Part shown: positions 23,964 through 37,682 of the stretch, in pieces | Numbering within the stretch: position 1 is the first letter of the stretch | Layout: each line of letters starts with the position of its first letter | Assembly: GCF_000759775.1 (NCBI RefSeq) | Contig: NZ_BBMY01000021.1 | Location: forward strand, 1-49,686 | Source: Escherichia albertii NBRC 107761 = DSM 17582 | GTDB taxonomy: Bacteria > Pseudomonadota > Gammaproteobacteria > Enterobacterales > Enterobacteriaceae | Reading direction: 5' to 3' | Length of the DNA stretch: 49,686 nt | Notes under the pieces: generated by a model | The model's input: only the letters and a program-made list of their open reading frames with translations | The model's database searches: none | Told to the model about the DNA's origin: nothing | Translations under genes and position numbers: made by a program

Positions 23964-24725
23964 GTGATGTTGTCTGCTACTCAACCACTTAGCGAAAAAA
24001 TGCCAGCTCATGGCTGTCGTCATGTTGCGATCATTATGGATGGCAATGGTCGCTGGGCAAAAAAGCAAGGGAAGATTCGTGCCTTTGGGCATAAGGCCGG
24101 GGCAAAATCCGTCCGCCGGGCTGTCTCTTTTGCGGCCAACAACGGTATTGAGGCGCTAACGCTGTATGCCTTTAGTAGTGAAAACTGGAACCGACCAGCG
24201 CAGGAAGTCAGTGCGTTAATGGAACTGTTTGTGTGGGCGCTCGATAGCGAAGTAAAAAGCCTGCACCGACATAACGTGCGTCTGCGTATTATTGGCGATA
24301 CCAGTCGTTTTAACTCGCGTTTGCAAGAACGTATTCGTAAATCTGAAGCGTTAACTGCCGGGAATACGGGCCTGACGCTGAATATTGCAGCGAACTACGG
24401 TGGACGCTGGGATATCGTCCAGGGAGTCAGGCAACTGGCTGAAAAGGTGCAGCAAGGAAACCTGCAACCGGCTCAGATAGATGAAGATATGCTCAACCAG
24501 CATGTCTGTATGCATGAACTGGCCCCTGTAGATTTAGTAATTAGGACTGGGGGAGAACATCGCATTAGTAACTTTTTGCTTTGGCAAATTGCCTATGCCG
24601 AACTTTACTTTACGGATGTTCTCTGGCCCGATTTCGATGAACAAGACTTTGAAGGGGCGCTAAATGCCTTTGCTAATCGAGAGCGTCGTTTCGGCGGCAC
24701 CGAGCCCGGTGATGAAACAGCCTGA
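23964..24725 (+). CDS. ispU: Undecaprenyl diphosphate synthase
   Basis: IspU (UppS) extends farnesyl diphosphate with eight isopentenyl units in cis to give the C55 carrier needed for peptidoglycan, O-antigen and other wall polymers. It has 253 residues. The signature [14 protein letters not shown] carries the catalytic Asp26, and the C-terminal [15 protein letters not shown] segment holds the substrate-binding Arg and Ser residues. The start is GTG at 23964 followed at once by ATG, so either may initiate. It opens the run of envelope genes ispU-cdsA-rseP; cdsA begins 12 bases after its stop. Confidence 0.97.
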   Translation: MMLSATQPLSEKMPAHGCRHVAIIMDGNGRWAKKQGKIRAFGHKAGAKSVRRAVSFAANNGIEALTLYAFSSENWNRPAQEVSALMELFVWALDSEVKSLHRHNVRLRIIGDTSRFNSRLQERIRKSEALTAGNTGLTLNIAANYGGRWDIVQGVRQLAEKVQQGNLQPAQIDEDMLNQHVCMHELAPVDLVIRTGGEHRISNFLLWQIAYAELYFTDVLWPDFDEQDFEGALNAFANRERRFGGTEPGDETA

Positions 24726-24737
24726 TGGGGGTCGCTT

Positions 24738-25595
24738 TTGCTGAAGTATCGCCTGATTTCTGCTTTTGTTTTAATACCCGTTGTCATCGCGGCGTTGTTT
24801 CTGTTGCCGCCGGTGGGGTTCGCCATTGTTACGTTGGTTGTCAGTATGTTGGCGGCATGGGAATGGGGACAGCTTAGCGGTTTTACCACTCGCTCGCAGC
24901 GAGTTTGGCTGGCGTTGTTGTGCGGTTTATTACTAGCGCTGATGCTTTTTCTGTTGCCGGAATATCACCGAAATATTCATCAACTGCTGGTTGAAGCCTC
25001 GCTTTGGGCATCGCTTGGCTGGTGGGGTGTCGCATTACTGTTGGTGTTATTCTATCCCGGTTCCGCGGCGATCTGGCGTAACTCCAGAACGTTGCGCATT
25101 ATCTTTGGCATATTAACCATTGTTCCCTTCTTTTGGGGCATGCTGGCATTACGGGCCTGGCACTATGACGAAAATCATTACAGTGGCGCGATATGGTTGC
25201 TCTATGTCATGATCCTGGTTTGGGGGGCTGATTCCGGGGCATATATGTTTGGCAAATTATTTGGCAAACATAAGCTGGCGCCGAAGGTTTCTCCGGGCAA
25301 AACCTGGCAGGGCTTTATCGGTGGACTTGCTACCGCAGCAGTCATCTCATGGGGTTATGGGATGTGGGCGAATCTCGATGTTGCGCCTGTCACCTTGCTC
25401 ATTTGCTCCATTGTCGCAGCGTTAGCCTCTGTGCTCGGTGATTTGACCGAGAGCATGTTTAAGCGTGAAGCAGGAATCAAGGACAGCGGTCATTTAATTC
25501 CAGGACACGGCGGTATTTTAGATCGTATTGATAGCCTGACGGCTGCGGTGCCGGTCTTTGCTTGCCTGTTGTTGTTGGTATTCAAGACGCTTTAA
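24738..25595 (+). CDS. cdsA: Phosphatidate cytidylyltransferase
   Basis: CdsA converts phosphatidic acid and CTP to CDP-diacylglycerol, the precursor of all bacterial phospholipids. The 285-residue inner-membrane protein has about eight hydrophobic segments. The family signature is near the C-terminus: [20 protein letters not shown] then GILDRID, with the catalytic aspartates. The start codon is TTG, as in K-12, which may limit translation. It is placed tightly between ispU and rseP. Confidence 0.97.
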   Translation: MLKYRLISAFVLIPVVIAALFLLPPVGFAIVTLVVSMLAAWEWGQLSGFTTRSQRVWLALLCGLLLALMLFLLPEYHRNIHQLLVEASLWASLGWWGVALLLVLFYPGSAAIWRNSRTLRIIFGILTIVPFFWGMLALRAWHYDENHYSGAIWLLYVMILVWGADSGAYMFGKLFGKHKLAPKVSPGKTWQGFIGGLATAAVISWGYGMWANLDVAPVTLLICSIVAALASVLGDLTESMFKREAGIKDSGHLIPGHGGILDRIDSLTAAVPVFACLLLLVFKTL

Positions 25596-25606
25596 CGGAA
25601 GGTATT

Positions 25607-26959
25607 ATGCTGAGTTTTCTCTGGGATTTGGCTTCGTTCATTGTTGCGCTGGGTGTACTTATCACCGTGCATGAATTTGGTCATTTCTGGGTTGCCCGGC
25701 GTTGTGGTGTTCGCGTTGAGCGTTTCTCAATAGGTTTTGGTAAGGCGCTCTGGCGCCGTACTGACAAACTTGGTACCGAGTATGTCATCGCCCTGATCCC
25801 TTTGGGCGGTTATGTCAAAATGCTGGATGAGCGGGCAGAACCGGTCGCTCCAGAGTTTCGCCACCAGGCTTTCAATAATAAATCTGTCGGTCAACGTGCG
25901 GCGATTATTGCCGCAGGTCCGGTTGCAAACTTCATTTTTGCTATCTTTGCCTACTGGTTGGTTTTTATCCTTGGCGTGCCCGGCGTTCGTCCGGTAGTTG
26001 GCGAAATATCGCCCAACTCGATAGCTGCGGAAGCACAAATTGCACCTGGTACGGAACTAAAAGCCATCGATGGTATCGAAACGCCTGATTGGGATGCCGT
26101 GCGTTTGCAACTGGTCGATAAAATTGGCGATGAAAGTACCACTATCACGGTAGCGCCATTTGGCAGCGACCAGCGGCGGGATGTAAAGCTCGATTTACGT
26201 CAGTGGGCGTTTGAGCCAGACAAAGAAGATCCGGTATCTTCGCTAGGGATTCGTCCTCGTGGGCCGCAAATTGAACCTGTACTGGAAAATGTGCAGCCAA
26301 ACTCAGCGGCAAGTAAGGCCGGTTTGCAAGCAGGCGACAGGATCGTTAAAGTCGATGGTCAGCCATTAACACAATGGGTGGCGTTTGTGATGCTTGTCCG
26401 GGATAACCCGGGCAAACCTCTGACATTGGATATCGAAAGGCAGGGAAGTCCCTTGTCTTTGACATTAGTCCCGGAGAGCAAACCGGGTAATGGTAAGGCG
26501 ATTGGTTTTGTCGGCATTGAACCGAAAGTCATTCCTTTGCCAGATGAGTATAAAGTTGTACGCCAGTATGGGCCGTTCAACGCTGTCGTCGAAGCCACGG
26601 ATAAAACGTGGCAGCTGATGAAGCTGACGGTCAGTATGCTGGGAAAATTGATCACCGGTGATGTGAAGCTGAACAACCTCAGTGGGCCGATCTCTATCGC
26701 CAAGGGGGCTGGGATGACAGCGGAACTCGGGGTTGTTTATTACCTGCCGTTTCTTGCGCTTATTAGCGTGAACTTAGGGATAATCAACCTGTTTCCGTTG
26801 CCCGTGCTTGACGGGGGGCATCTGCTGTTCCTTGCGATCGAAAAGATCAAGGGCGGACCGGTATCCGAGCGGGTTCAAGACTTTTGTTATCGCATCGGCT
26901 CGATTTTGCTGGTGCTGTTAATGGGGCTTGCACTTTTCAATGATTTCTCTCGGTTATGA
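25607..26959 (+). CDS. rseP: Site-2 protease RseP
   Basis: RseP makes the second, intramembrane cut of the anti-sigma factor RseA to release sigma-E, and also clears signal-peptide remnants. The 450-residue protein has HEFGH at 22-26 in the first membrane segment, the MRE beta-loop region, and two periplasmic PDZ domains between about 120 and 310. [11 protein letters not shown] near 394-404 carries the third zinc ligand. I chose ATG at 25607, 11 bases after the cdsA stop, to give the family length; the longer in-frame start lies inside cdsA. In this order it links envelope stress sensing with the outer-membrane assembly genes that follow. Confidence 0.97.
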   Translation: MLSFLWDLASFIVALGVLITVHEFGHFWVARRCGVRVERFSIGFGKALWRRTDKLGTEYVIALIPLGGYVKMLDERAEPVAPEFRHQAFNNKSVGQRAAIIAAGPVANFIFAIFAYWLVFILGVPGVRPVVGEISPNSIAAEAQIAPGTELKAIDGIETPDWDAVRLQLVDKIGDESTTITVAPFGSDQRRDVKLDLRQWAFEPDKEDPVSSLGIRPRGPQIEPVLENVQPNSAASKAGLQAGDRIVKVDGQPLTQWVAFVMLVRDNPGKPLTLDIERQGSPLSLTLVPESKPGNGKAIGFVGIEPKVIPLPDEYKVVRQYGPFNAVVEATDKTWQLMKLTVSMLGKLITGDVKLNNLSGPISIAKGAGMTAELGVVYYLPFLALISVNLGIINLFPLPVLDGGHLLFLAIEKIKGGPVSERVQDFCYRIGSILLVLLMGLALFNDFSRL

Positions 26960-26970
26960 GAGTTAGTTAG

Positions 26971-29421
<2,451 letters not shown>

Positions 29422-29466
29422 GTGTTCTCCACAAAGGAATGTAGTGGTAGTGTAGCGATGACTTTA

Positions 29467-29520
29467 GGCGATCTTGTGTAAGATCGCCGGGCCACGCAAA
29501 GAACTGCACCTTCCGGTGCA
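29467..29520 (+). other. Two tandem hairpins in the bamA-skp spacer
   Basis: GGCGATCT (29467-29474) pairs with AGATCGCC (29481-29488), and TGCACC (29505-29510) pairs with GGTGCA (29515-29520) around TTCC. Neither is followed by a T-run, so they are unlikely terminators. They probably act in mRNA processing or stability, to allow different levels of bamA and skp from one transcript. Confidence 0.55.
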
Positions 29521-29543
29521 AATGGGATGGTAAGGAGTTTATT

Positions 29544-30029
29544 GTGAAAAAGTGGTTATTAGCTGCAGGTCTCGGTTTAGCACTGGCAACTTCTGCTCAG
29601 GCGGCTGACAAAATTGCAATCGTCAATATGGGCAGCCTGTTCCAGCAGGTAGCACAGAAAACCGGAGTTTCCAACACGCTGGAAAATGAGTTCAAAGGCC
29701 GTGCCAGCGAACTACAGCGTATGGAAACTGATCTACAGGCTAAAATGAAAAAGCTGCAATCCATGAAAGCAGGCAGCGATCGTACTAAGCTGGAAAAAGA
29801 CGTGATGGCTCAGCGTCAGGCTTTTGCTCAGAAAGCACAGGCCTTTGAGCAAGATCGCGCACGTCGTTCCAACGAAGAACGCGGCAAACTGGTTACTCGT
29901 ATCCAGACTGCTGTGAAATCCGTTGCCAGCAGCCAGAGCATCGATCTGGTTGTTGATGCAAACGCCGTTGCTTACAACAGCAGCGATGTAAAAGACATCA
30001 CTGCCGACGTACTGAAACAGGTTAAATAA
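29544..30029 (+). CDS. skp: Periplasmic chaperone Skp
   Basis: Skp is a trimeric, jellyfish-shaped periplasmic chaperone that holds unfolded outer-membrane proteins on the way to BamA. The 161-residue precursor has a signal peptide cut after AQA at residue 20. The long central region (about 40-130) rich in Lys, Gln and Ala forms the coiled-coil tentacles. The start is GTG after AAGGAG. It is co-oriented with bamA, its functional partner, and lpxD starts three bases after its stop. Confidence 0.98.
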   Translation: MKKWLLAAGLGLALATSAQAADKIAIVNMGSLFQQVAQKTGVSNTLENEFKGRASELQRMETDLQAKMKKLQSMKAGSDRTKLEKDVMAQRQAFAQKAQAFEQDRARRSNEERGKLVTRIQTAVKSVASSQSIDLVVDANAVAYNSSDVKDITADVLKQVK

Positions 30030-30032
30030 GTA

Positions 30033-31058
30033 ATGCCTTCAATTCGACTGGCTGATTTAGCGCAGCAGTTGGATGCAGAACTACACGGTGATGGCGATAT
30101 CGTCATCACCGGCGTTGCGTCCATGCAATCTGCACAAACAGGTCACATCACGTTCATGGTTAATCCTAAATACCGTGAGCATTTAGGCTTGTGCCAGGCG
30201 TCTGCGGTTGTGATGACCCAGGACGATCTCCCTTTCGCGAAAAGTGCCGCGCTGGTAGTGAAGAATCCCTACCTGACTTATGCGCGCATGGCGCAAATTT
30301 TAGATACCACGCCGCAGCCCGCGCAGAACATCGCTCCCAGTGCAGTGATCGACGCGACGGCAAAGCTGGGTAGCAATGTCTCAATTGGCGCTAACGCGGT
30401 AATTGAGTCCGGCGTTGAGTTAGGCGATAACGTGATTATCGGCGCTGGCTGTTTCGTTGGTAAGAACAGTAAGATTGGCGCAGGCTCGCGTCTTTGGGCA
30501 AACGTCACCATTTACCATGAAGTCCAGATCGGCCAAAATTGCCTGATCCAGTCAGGAACTGTGATAGGCGCGGACGGTTTTGGTTATGCCAACGATCGTG
30601 GCAACTGGGTGAAGATCCCACAAATTGGTCGCGTAATTATTGGCGATCGCGTGGAGATCGGCGCATGTACCACTATCGATCGTGGCGCGTTGGATGACAC
30701 GGTGATCGGCAATGGCGTGATCATTGATAACCAGTGTCAGATTGCACATAACGTCGTGATTGGCGACAATACGGCGGTTGCCGGTGGCGTCATTATGGCG
30801 GGCAGCCTGAAAATTGGTCGTTACTGCATGATTGGCGGTGCCAGCGTAATCAACGGGCATATGGAAATATGCGATAAGGTAACGGTTACGGGCATGGGTA
30901 TGGTGATGCGTCCCATCACAGAACCTGGCGTCTATTCCTCAGGCATTCCGCTGCAACCCAACAAAGTCTGGCGCAAAACCGCTGCACTGGTGATGAACAT
31001 TGATGACATGAGCAAGCGTCTGAAAGCGCTTGAGCGCAAAGTTAATCAGCAAGACTAA
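30033..31058 (+). CDS. lpxD: UDP-3-O-(3-hydroxymyristoyl)glucosamine N-acyltransferase
   Basis: LpxD adds the second 3-hydroxymyristoyl chain to UDP-3-O-acylglucosamine, the third step of lipid A synthesis. The 341-residue homotrimer has an N-terminal uridine-binding domain (about 1-100). A left-handed beta-helix of hexapeptide repeats (about 105-305) contains the catalytic His239 in [12 protein letters not shown]-terminal helix forms the acyl carrier protein docking site. It follows skp by three bases. Confidence 0.98.
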   Translation: MPSIRLADLAQQLDAELHGDGDIVITGVASMQSAQTGHITFMVNPKYREHLGLCQASAVVMTQDDLPFAKSAALVVKNPYLTYARMAQILDTTPQPAQNIAPSAVIDATAKLGSNVSIGANAVIESGVELGDNVIIGAGCFVGKNSKIGAGSRLWANVTIYHEVQIGQNCLIQSGTVIGADGFGYANDRGNWVKIPQIGRVIIGDRVEIGACTTIDRGALDDTVIGNGVIIDNQCQIAHNVVIGDNTAVAGGVIMAGSLKIGRYCMIGGASVINGHMEICDKVTVTGMGMVMRPITEPGVYSSGIPLQPNKVWRKTAALVMNIDDMSKRLKALERKVNQQD

Positions 31059-31085
31059 CGTTCCATCTTTTGTTCGCCAAGCTTT

Positions 31086-31121
31086 ACGGCCTGTCTCATT
31101 CTTACGATTGTGGCAGGCCGT
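31086..31121 (+). other. Hairpin in the lpxD-fabZ spacer
   Basis: ACGGCCTG (31086-31093) pairs perfectly with CAGGCCGT (31114-31121), and the 20-base loop is U/A-rich. It is followed by GTTATTATTGTCGTTT, which is too interrupted to be a classic terminator. It lies in the only long gap (104 bases) between skp and lpxB, so it may be a weak attenuator or an RNA processing site. Confidence 0.5.
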
Positions 31122-31162
31122 GTTATTATTGTCGTTTCTTATATTTTGACAGGAAGAGTATC

Positions 31163-31618
31163 TTGACTACTAACACTCATACTCTGCAGATTGAAGAGAT
31201 TTTAGAACTTCTACCGCACCGTTTTCCGTTCTTACTGGTAGATCGTGTGCTGGATTTTGAAGAAGGTCGTTTTCTGCGCGCGGTAAAAAATGTCTCTGTC
31301 AATGAGCCATTCTTCCAGGGCCATTTCCCTGGGAAACCGATTTTCCCGGGCGTGCTGATTCTGGAAGCTATGGCACAGGCAACGGGTATTCTGGCGTTTA
31401 AAAGCGTAGGAAAACTGGAACCGGGCGAGCTGTACTACTTCGCCGGTATTGACGAAGCGCGTTTCAAGCGCCCGGTCGTGCCTGGCGATCAAATGATCAT
31501 GGAAGTCACTTTCGAAAAAACGCGCCGCGGCCTGACCCGTTTTAAAGGGGTTGCTCTGGTCGACGGTAAAGTAGTTTGCGAAGCAACGATGATGTGTGCT
31601 CGTAGCCGGGAGGCCTGA
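31163..31618 (+). CDS. fabZ: 3-hydroxyacyl-[acyl-carrier-protein] dehydratase FabZ
   Basis: FabZ dehydrates 3-hydroxyacyl-ACP in fatty acid elongation and competes with LpxA for 3-hydroxymyristoyl-ACP. The 151-residue hot-dog protein carries the catalytic His54 in [12 protein letters not shown] and Glu68 in ILEAMAQ. I chose TTG at 31163, which is preceded by AGGAAGAG and gives the known length. The longer in-frame ATG reading has a non-conserved, cysteine-rich extension across the intergenic hairpin. lpxA follows after three bases. Confidence 0.97.
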
Positions 31619-31621
31619 TAC

Positions 31622-32410
31622 GTGATTGATAACTCCGCCTTTGTGCATCCAACCGCCATTGTGGAAGAGGGTGCGACGATTGGCGCCAACGTCCACATTG
31701 GTCCTTTTTGTATCGTTGGACCCCATGTCGAAATTGGTGAGGGTACCGTACTGAAATCTCATGTTGTCGTGAATGGTCATACTAAAATTGGCCGCGACAA
31801 TGAGATTTATCAGTTCGCCTCCATCGGCGAAGTTAACCAGGATCTGAAATATGCTGGCGAACCGACCCGTGTGGAAATCGGCGATCGTAACCGCATTCGC
31901 GAAAGCGTCACCATTCATCGTGGTACAATCCAGGGCGGTGGATTGACGAAGGTGGGCAGCGACAACTTACTGATGATCAATGCGCATATCGCGCACGATT
32001 GTACGGTAGGTAACCGCTGCATCCTCGCCAACAATGCAACGCTGGCAGGGCACGTATCAGTAGACGACTTTGCGATCATCGGCGGTATGACTGCAGTCCA
32101 TCAGTTCTGCATCATTGGTGCGCACGTGATGGTTGGCGGTTGTTCCGGCGTGGCACAGGACGTCCCTCCTTATGTTATTGCGCAGGGTAACCACGCAACG
32201 CCGTTTGGTGTCAACATCGAAGGGTTAAAGCGTCGTGGATTTAGCCGTGAGGCGATTACCGCTATCCGTAATGCGTACAAGCTGATTTATCGCAGCGGTA
32301 AAACGCTCGATGAAGTGAAACCGGAAATTGCTGAACTGGCGGAAACATGGCCGGAAGTGAAAGCCTTTGCCGATTTCTTTGCTCGCTCAACGCGCGGTCT
32401 GATTCGTTAA
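31622..32410 (+). CDS. lpxA: UDP-N-acetylglucosamine O-acyltransferase
   Basis: LpxA starts lipid A synthesis by moving 3-hydroxymyristate from ACP to the 3-OH of UDP-GlcNAc. The 262-residue protein is a left-handed beta-helix of hexapeptide repeats with the catalytic His125 in [11 protein letters not shown], followed by a C-terminal helical domain. The start is GTG. The stop overlaps the lpxB start by one base. Neighbouring fabZ and lpxA use the same acyl-ACP, so their joint transcription helps balance phospholipid and lipid A. Confidence 0.98.
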   Translation: MIDNSAFVHPTAIVEEGATIGANVHIGPFCIVGPHVEIGEGTVLKSHVVVNGHTKIGRDNEIYQFASIGEVNQDLKYAGEPTRVEIGDRNRIRESVTIHRGTIQGGGLTKVGSDNLLMINAHIAHDCTVGNRCILANNATLAGHVSVDDFAIIGGMTAVHQFCIIGAHVMVGGCSGVAQDVPPYVIAQGNHATPFGVNIEGLKRRGFSREAITAIRNAYKLIYRSGKTLDEVKPEIAELAETWPEVKAFADFFARSTRGLIR

Positions 32411-33558
32411 TGGCTGAGCAGCGTCCATTAACGATTGCCCTGGTCGCCGGAGAAACCTCCGGCGATATTCTGGGCGCCGGTTTAATCCGTGCCCTGAAAG
32501 AACGTGTGCCCAACGCTCGTTTTGTGGGGGTTGCCGGGCCGCGGATGCAGGCTGAGGGCTGCGAAGCCTGGTACGAAATGGAAGAGCTGGCGGTGATGGG
32601 CATTGTTGAAGTGCTCGGTCGCCTGCGTCGTTTGCTGTATATTCGTGCTGATCTGACAAAGCGTTTTGGCGAACTGAAGCCAGACGTTTTTGTCGGCATT
32701 GATGCGCCTGACTTCAATATTACCCTCGAAGGCAATCTCAAAAAGCAGGGTATCAAAACTATTCATTATGTCAGTCCGTCCGTTTGGGCGTGGCGACAGA
32801 AACGCGTTTTCAAAATAGGCAGAGCCACCGATCTGGTGCTTGCTTTTCTGCCTTTCGAAAAAGCGTTTTATGACAAATATAATGTGCCGTGTCGTTTTAT
32901 CGGCCACACCATGGCTGATGCCATGCCGTTAGATCCTGATAAAAACGCCGCGCGTGATGCGTTGGGGCTCCCTCATGATGTCCACTGTCTGGCGTTGTTA
33001 CCGGGCAGCCGTGGTGCGGAAGTGGAGATGCTCAGCGCCGATTTTCTGAAAACCGCTCAGCTTTTGCGCCAGACGTATCCTGATCTTGAGATCGTGGTGC
33101 CGCTGGTAAATGCTAAACGCCGCGAGCAATTTGAGCGTATCAAAGCAGAAGTCGCACCGGATCTTTCGGTTCATCTGCTGGATGGGATGGGCCGTGAGGC
33201 GATGATCGCCAGCGACGCGGCACTGCTGGCATCGGGGACGGCGGCACTGGAGTGTATGCTGGCGAAATGCCCGATGGTGGTGGGCTATCGTATGAAGCCT
33301 TTCACCTTCTGGCTGGCAAAGCGATTGGTAAAAACGGATTATGTCTCGCTGCCTAACTTGCTGGCGGGAAGAGAGTTAGTCAAAGAGTTATTGCAGGAAG
33401 AGTGTGAGCCGCAAAAACTGGCTGCGGCGCTGTTGCCGCTGTTGGCAAATGGTAAAACCAGTCACACGATGCACGACACCTTCCGCGAACTGCATCAGCA
33501 GATCCGCTGCAATGCCGATGAGCAGGCGGCACAGGCCGTTCTGGAGTTAGCACAATGA
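32410..33558 (+). CDS. lpxB: Lipid-A-disaccharide synthase
   Basis: LpxB condenses UDP-2,3-diacylglucosamine with lipid X to form the disaccharide backbone of lipid A at the inner membrane. The 382-residue GT19 glycosyltransferase shows the N-terminal [12 protein letters not shown] motif, [12 protein letters not shown] in the middle and the nucleotide-sugar site [13 protein letters not shown] in the C-terminal half. I chose ATG at 32410, coupled to the lpxA stop, since upstream in-frame codons lie within lpxA. It overlaps rnhB by four bases. Confidence 0.98.
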   Translation: MAEQRPLTIALVAGETSGDILGAGLIRALKERVPNARFVGVAGPRMQAEGCEAWYEMEELAVMGIVEVLGRLRRLLYIRADLTKRFGELKPDVFVGIDAPDFNITLEGNLKKQGIKTIHYVSPSVWAWRQKRVFKIGRATDLVLAFLPFEKAFYDKYNVPCRFIGHTMADAMPLDPDKNAARDALGLPHDVHCLALLPGSRGAEVEMLSADFLKTAQLLRQTYPDLEIVVPLVNAKRREQFERIKAEVAPDLSVHLLDGMGREAMIASDAALLASGTAALECMLAKCPMVVGYRMKPFTFWLAKRLVKTDYVSLPNLLAGRELVKELLQEECEPQKLAAALLPLLANGKTSHTMHDTFRELHQQIRCNADEQAAQAVLELAQ

Positions 33559-34151
33559 TCGAATTTGTTTATCCGCACACGAACCTGGTTGCGGGTGTGG
33601 ATGAGGTCGGGCGTGGGCCGTTGGTTGGCGCGGTTGTTACTGCTGCCGTGATCCTCGATCCGGCGCGTCCGATTGCCGGGTTGAATGATTCCAAAAAGCT
33701 GAGCGAAAAACGCCGTCTGGCGCTGTACGAAGAGATCAAAGAAAAAGCGCTAAGCTGGAGTCTGGGCCGCGCAGAGCCTCATGAAATCGACGAGCTGAAT
33801 ATTTTACACGCGACCATGCTGGCGATGCAGCGTGCCGTCGCTGGGCTACATATTGCGCCGGAATATGTATTGATTGATGGGAATCGCTGTCCGAAATTGC
33901 CTGTGCCGTCGATGGCAGTAGTTAAAGGCGATAGCCGCGTGCCGGAAATCAGCGCCGCGTCTATTCTGGCGAAAGTAACGCGTGACGCTGAAATGGCAGC
34001 GCTGGACACCGTATATCCGCAATATGGTTTTGCCCAGCATAAAGGGTATCCAACGGCTTTTCATCTGGAAAAACTGGCTGAATACGGTGCGACTGAGCAT
34101 CATCGGCGCAGTTTTGGGCCTGTCAAACGCGCACTGGGACTTGCGTCCTGA
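33555..34151 (+). CDS. rnhB: Ribonuclease HII
   Basis: RnhB cuts RNA in RNA-DNA hybrids and starts removal of single ribonucleotides from DNA. The 198-residue enzyme carries the DEDD metal site at Asp16-Glu17 in VDEVGRGPL, Asp108 in LIDGN and Asp126 in [15 protein letters not shown]. The ATG overlaps the lpxB stop (ATGA), which suggests coupling. It precedes dnaE by 36 bases; both serve DNA maintenance within an otherwise lipid-directed operon. Confidence 0.98.
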   Translation: MIEFVYPHTNLVAGVDEVGRGPLVGAVVTAAVILDPARPIAGLNDSKKLSEKRRLALYEEIKEKALSWSLGRAEPHEIDELNILHATMLAMQRAVAGLHIAPEYVLIDGNRCPKLPVPSMAVVKGDSRVPEISAASILAKVTRDAEMAALDTVYPQYGFAQHKGYPTAFHLEKLAEYGATEHHRRSFGPVKRALGLAS

Positions 34152-34187
34152 TTCTTGTGTCGAGATTAAGTAAACCGGAATCTGAAG

Positions 34188-37100
34188 ATGTCTGAACCAC
34201 GTTTCGTACACCTGCGGGTGCACAGCGACTACTCGATGATCGATGGCCTGGCCAAAACCGCGCCGCTGGTAAAAAAGGCGGCGGCGTTGGGTATGCCTGC
34301 ACTGGCGATCACCGATTTCACCAACCTTTGCGGTCTGGTGAAGTTCTACGGAGCGGGACATGGTGCAGGGATTAAACCCATCGTCGGGGCGGATTTTAAC
34401 GTCCAGAGCGAACCGCTGGGTGATGAGTTAACCCACCTGACAGTGCTGGCTGCGAACAATACCGGCTATCAGAATCTGACATTGCTGATCTCAAAAGCGT
34501 ATCAGCGCGGGTATGGTGCTGCCGGGCCAATCATCGATCGCGACTGGCTTATCGAATTAAACGAAGGACTGATCCTTCTTTCCGGTGGACGCATGGGCGA
34601 CGTTGGTCGCAGCCTTTTGCGTGGCAACAGTGCGCTGGTAGATGAGTGTGTCGCCTTTTATGAAGAACATTTCCCGGATCGTTATTTTCTCGAACTGATT
34701 CGCACTGGCAGGCCGGACGAAGAAAGCTATCTGCACGCGGCGGTGGAACTGGCGGAAGCGCGCGGTTTGCCTGTCGTGGCGACCAACGACGTGCGTTTTA
34801 TCGACAGTAGCGACTTTGACGCACACGAAATCCGCGTCGCCATTCATGATGGATTTACTCTCGACGATCCCAAACGCCCGCGTAACTATTCGCCGCAGCA
34901 ATATATGCGCAGCGAAGAGGAGATGTGCGAGCTGTTTGCCGACATCCCCGAAGCCCTTGCCAACACCGTTGAGATTGCCAAACGTTGTAACGTGACCGTG
35001 CGTCTTGGTGAATACTTCCTGCCGCAGTTCCCGACCGGGGACATGAGCACCGAAGATTATTTGATCAAACGTGCAAAAGAAGGGCTGGAAGAGCGTCTGG
35101 CATTTTTATTCCCTGACGAGGAAGAACGTCTTAAGCGGCGCCCGGAATATGACGTACGTCTGGATACTGAACTCCAGGTTATCAACCAGATGGGGTTCCC
35201 CGGCTACTTCCTTATCGTAATGGAATTTATCCAGTGGTCGAAGGATAACGGCGTACCGGTAGGACCGGGCCGTGGTTCAGGTGCGGGGTCACTGGTGGCC
35301 TACGCGCTAAAAATTACCGACCTCGATCCGCTGGAGTTTGACCTGCTGTTCGAACGTTTCCTTAACCCGGAACGTGTCTCCATGCCTGACTTTGACGTTG
35401 ACTTCTGTATGGAGAAACGCGACCAGGTTATCGAACACGTGGCGGACATGTACGGTCGCGATGCGGTATCGCAGATTATCACCTTCGGTACGATGGCGGC
35501 AAAAGCGGTGATCCGCGACGTAGGCCGCGTGCTGGGGCATCCGTACGGCTTTGTTGATCGTATCTCGAAACTGATCCCGCCCGATCCGGGGATGACGCTG
35601 GCGAAAGCGTTTGAAGCAGAGCCGCAGCTGCCGGAAATCTATGAAGCGGATGAAGAAGTTAAGGCGCTGATCGACATGGCGCGCAAACTGGAAGGGGTTA
35701 CCCGTAACGCCGGTAAACATGCTGGTGGGGTGGTTATCGCACCGACCAAAATTACCGATTTTGCGCCGCTTTATTGCGATGAAGAGGGTAAACATCCGGT
35801 CACCCAGTTTGATAAAAGCGACGTTGAATACGCCGGGTTGGTGAAATTTGACTTCCTTGGCCTGCGTACGCTCACCATCATCAACTGGGCGCTGGAGATG
35901 ATCAATAAGCGGCGGGAGAAGAATGGTGAGCCGCCGCTGGATATCGCCGCGATCCCGCTGGATGACAAGAAAAGTTTTGACATGCTGCAACGCTCGGAAA
36001 CCACCGCGGTATTCCAGCTTGAATCGCGCGGCATGAAAGACCTGATCAAGCGTCTGCAACCTGACTGCTTCGAAGATATGATCGCACTGGTGGCGCTGTT
36101 CCGCCCCGGCCCGTTGCAATCAGGGATGGTGGATAACTTTATCGACCGTAAACATGGTCGCGAAGAGATTTCCTATCCAGACGTGCAGTGGCAGCATGAA
36201 AGCCTGAAACCGGTACTGGAGCCGACTTACGGCATTATCCTGTATCAGGAACAGGTCATGCAGATTGCCCAGGTGCTTTCTGGCTATACCCTCGGCGGTG
36301 CAGATATGCTGCGTCGTGCGATGGGTAAGAAAAAGCCAGAAGAGATGGCCAAGCAGCGTTCTGTATTTGCTGAAGGTGCGGAAAAGAACGGGATCAACGC
36401 TGAACTGGCGATGAAAATCTTCGATCTTGTGGAGAAATTCGCTGGTTACGGATTTAACAAATCGCACTCTGCGGCCTATGCTTTGGTGTCATATCAAACG
36501 TTATGGCTGAAAGCGCACTACCCGGCAGAGTTTATGGCGGCGGTAATGACCGCCGATATGGACAACACCGAGAAGGTGGTGGGTCTGGTGGATGAGTGCT
36601 GGCGGATGGGGCTGAAAATCCTGCCGCCAGATATAAACTCGGGTCTTTACCATTTCCACGTCAACGATGACGGCGAAATCGTGTATGGTATTGGCGCCAT
36701 CAAAGGGGTGGGGGAAGGCCCGATTGAGGCCATCATTGAAGCCCGTAATAAAGGCGGCTACTTCCGCGAACTGTTTGATCTCTGCGCCCGAACCGACACT
36801 AAAAAGCTGAACCGGCGAGTGCTGGAAAAGCTAATCATGTCCGGGGCGTTTGACCGCTTGGGGCCGCACCGCGCCGCGTTGATGAACTCGCTGGGCGATG
36901 CGTTAAAAGCGGCTGATCAACACGCGAAAGCGGAAGCCATCGGTCAGGCCGATATGTTTGGCGTGCTGGCGGAAGAGCCGGAGCAAATTGAGCAATCCTA
37001 CGCCAGCTGCCAGCCGTGGCCGGATCAGGTGGTGCTGGATGGGGAGCGCGAAACGTTGGGTTTGTACCTGACGGGACACCCTATCAACCAGTATTTAAAA

Positions 37101-37670
37101 GAGATTGAGCGTTATGTCGGAGGCGTAAGGCTGAAAGACATGCACCCGACAGAACGTGGTAAAGTCACCACGGCCGCCGGGCTTGTTGTTGCTGCGCGGG
37201 TTATGGTCACCAAGCGCGGTAATCGTATCGGTATCTGCACGCTGGATGACCGTTCCGGGCGCCTCGAAGTGATGTTGTTTACTGACGCCCTGGATAAATA
37301 CCAGCAATTGCTGGAAAAAGACCGCATACTTATCGTCAGCGGACAGGTCAGCTTTGATGACTTCAGCGGCGGGCTTAAAATGACCGCTCGCGAAGTGATG
37401 GATATTGACGAAGCCCGGGAAAAATATGCTCGCGGGCTTGCTATCTCGCTGACGGACAGGCAAATTGATGACCAGCTTTTAAACCGACTCCGTCAGTCTC
37501 TGGAACCCCACCGCTCTGGGACAATTCCAGTACATCTCTACTATCAGAGGACGGATGCACGTGCGCGGTTGCGTTTTGGCGCGACGTGGCGTGTCTCTCC
37601 GAGCGATCGTTTATTAAACGATCTCCGTGGCCTCATTGGTTCGGAGCAGGTGGAACTGGAGTTTGACTAA
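34188..37670 (+). CDS. dnaE: DNA polymerase III alpha subunit
   Basis: DnaE is the replicative polymerase subunit. The 1160-residue C-family polymerase starts with a PHP domain ([15 protein letters not shown]). The palm/thumb/finger domains follow, with the catalytic Asp401 and Asp403 in [13 protein letters not shown] and a third aspartate near 555 in [11 protein letters not shown] helix-hairpin-helix region, an OB domain (about 980-1070) and the tau-binding C-terminus complete it. The beta-clamp binding segment QADMF is near residue 920. It is 12 bases upstream of accA. Confidence 0.99.
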   Translation: MSEPRFVHLRVHSDYSMIDGLAKTAPLVKKAAALGMPALAITDFTNLCGLVKFYGAGHGAGIKPIVGADFNVQSEPLGDELTHLTVLAANNTGYQNLTLLISKAYQRGYGAAGPIIDRDWLIELNEGLILLSGGRMGDVGRSLLRGNSALVDECVAFYEEHFPDRYFLELIRTGRPDEESYLHAAVELAEARGLPVVATNDVRFIDSSDFDAHEIRVAIHDGFTLDDPKRPRNYSPQQYMRSEEEMCELFADIPEALANTVEIAKRCNVTVRLGEYFLPQFPTGDMSTEDYLIKRAKEGLEERLAFLFPDEEERLKRRPEYDVRLDTELQVINQMGFPGYFLIVMEFIQWSKDNGVPVGPGRGSGAGSLVAYALKITDLDPLEFDLLFERFLNPERVSMPDFDVDFCMEKRDQVIEHVADMYGRDAVSQIITFGTMAAKAVIRDVGRVLGHPYGFVDRISKLIPPDPGMTLAKAFEAEPQLPEIYEADEEVKALIDMARKLEGVTRNAGKHAGGVVIAPTKITDFAPLYCDEEGKHPVTQFDKSDVEYAGLVKFDFLGLRTLTIINWALEMINKRREKNGEPPLDIAAIPLDDKKSFDMLQRSETTAVFQLESRGMKDLIKRLQPDCFEDMIALVALFRPGPLQSGMVDNFIDRKHGREEISYPDVQWQHESLKPVLEPTYGIILYQEQVMQIAQVLSGYTLGGADMLRRAMGKKKPEEMAKQRSVFAEGAEKNGINAELAMKIFDLVEKFAGYGFNKSHSAAYALVSYQTLWLKAHYPAEFMAAVMTADMDNTEKVVGLVDECWRMGLKILPPDINSGLYHFHVNDDGEIVYGIGAIKGVGEGPIEAIIEARNKGGYFRELFDLCARTDTKKLNRRVLEKLIMSGAFDRLGPHRAALMNSLGDALKAADQHAKAEAIGQADMFGVLAEEPEQIEQSYASCQPWPDQVVLDGERETLGLYLTGHPINQYLKEIERYVGGVRLKDMHPTERGKVTTAAGLVVAARVMVTKRGNRIGICTLDDRSGRLEVMLFTDALDKYQQLLEKDRILIVSGQVSFDDFSGGLKMTAREVMDIDEAREKYARGLAISLTDRQIDDQLLNRLRQSLEPHRSGTIPVHLYYQRTDARARLRFGATWRVSPSDRLLNDLRGLIGSEQVELEFD

Positions 37671-37682
37671 TACAGGAATACT

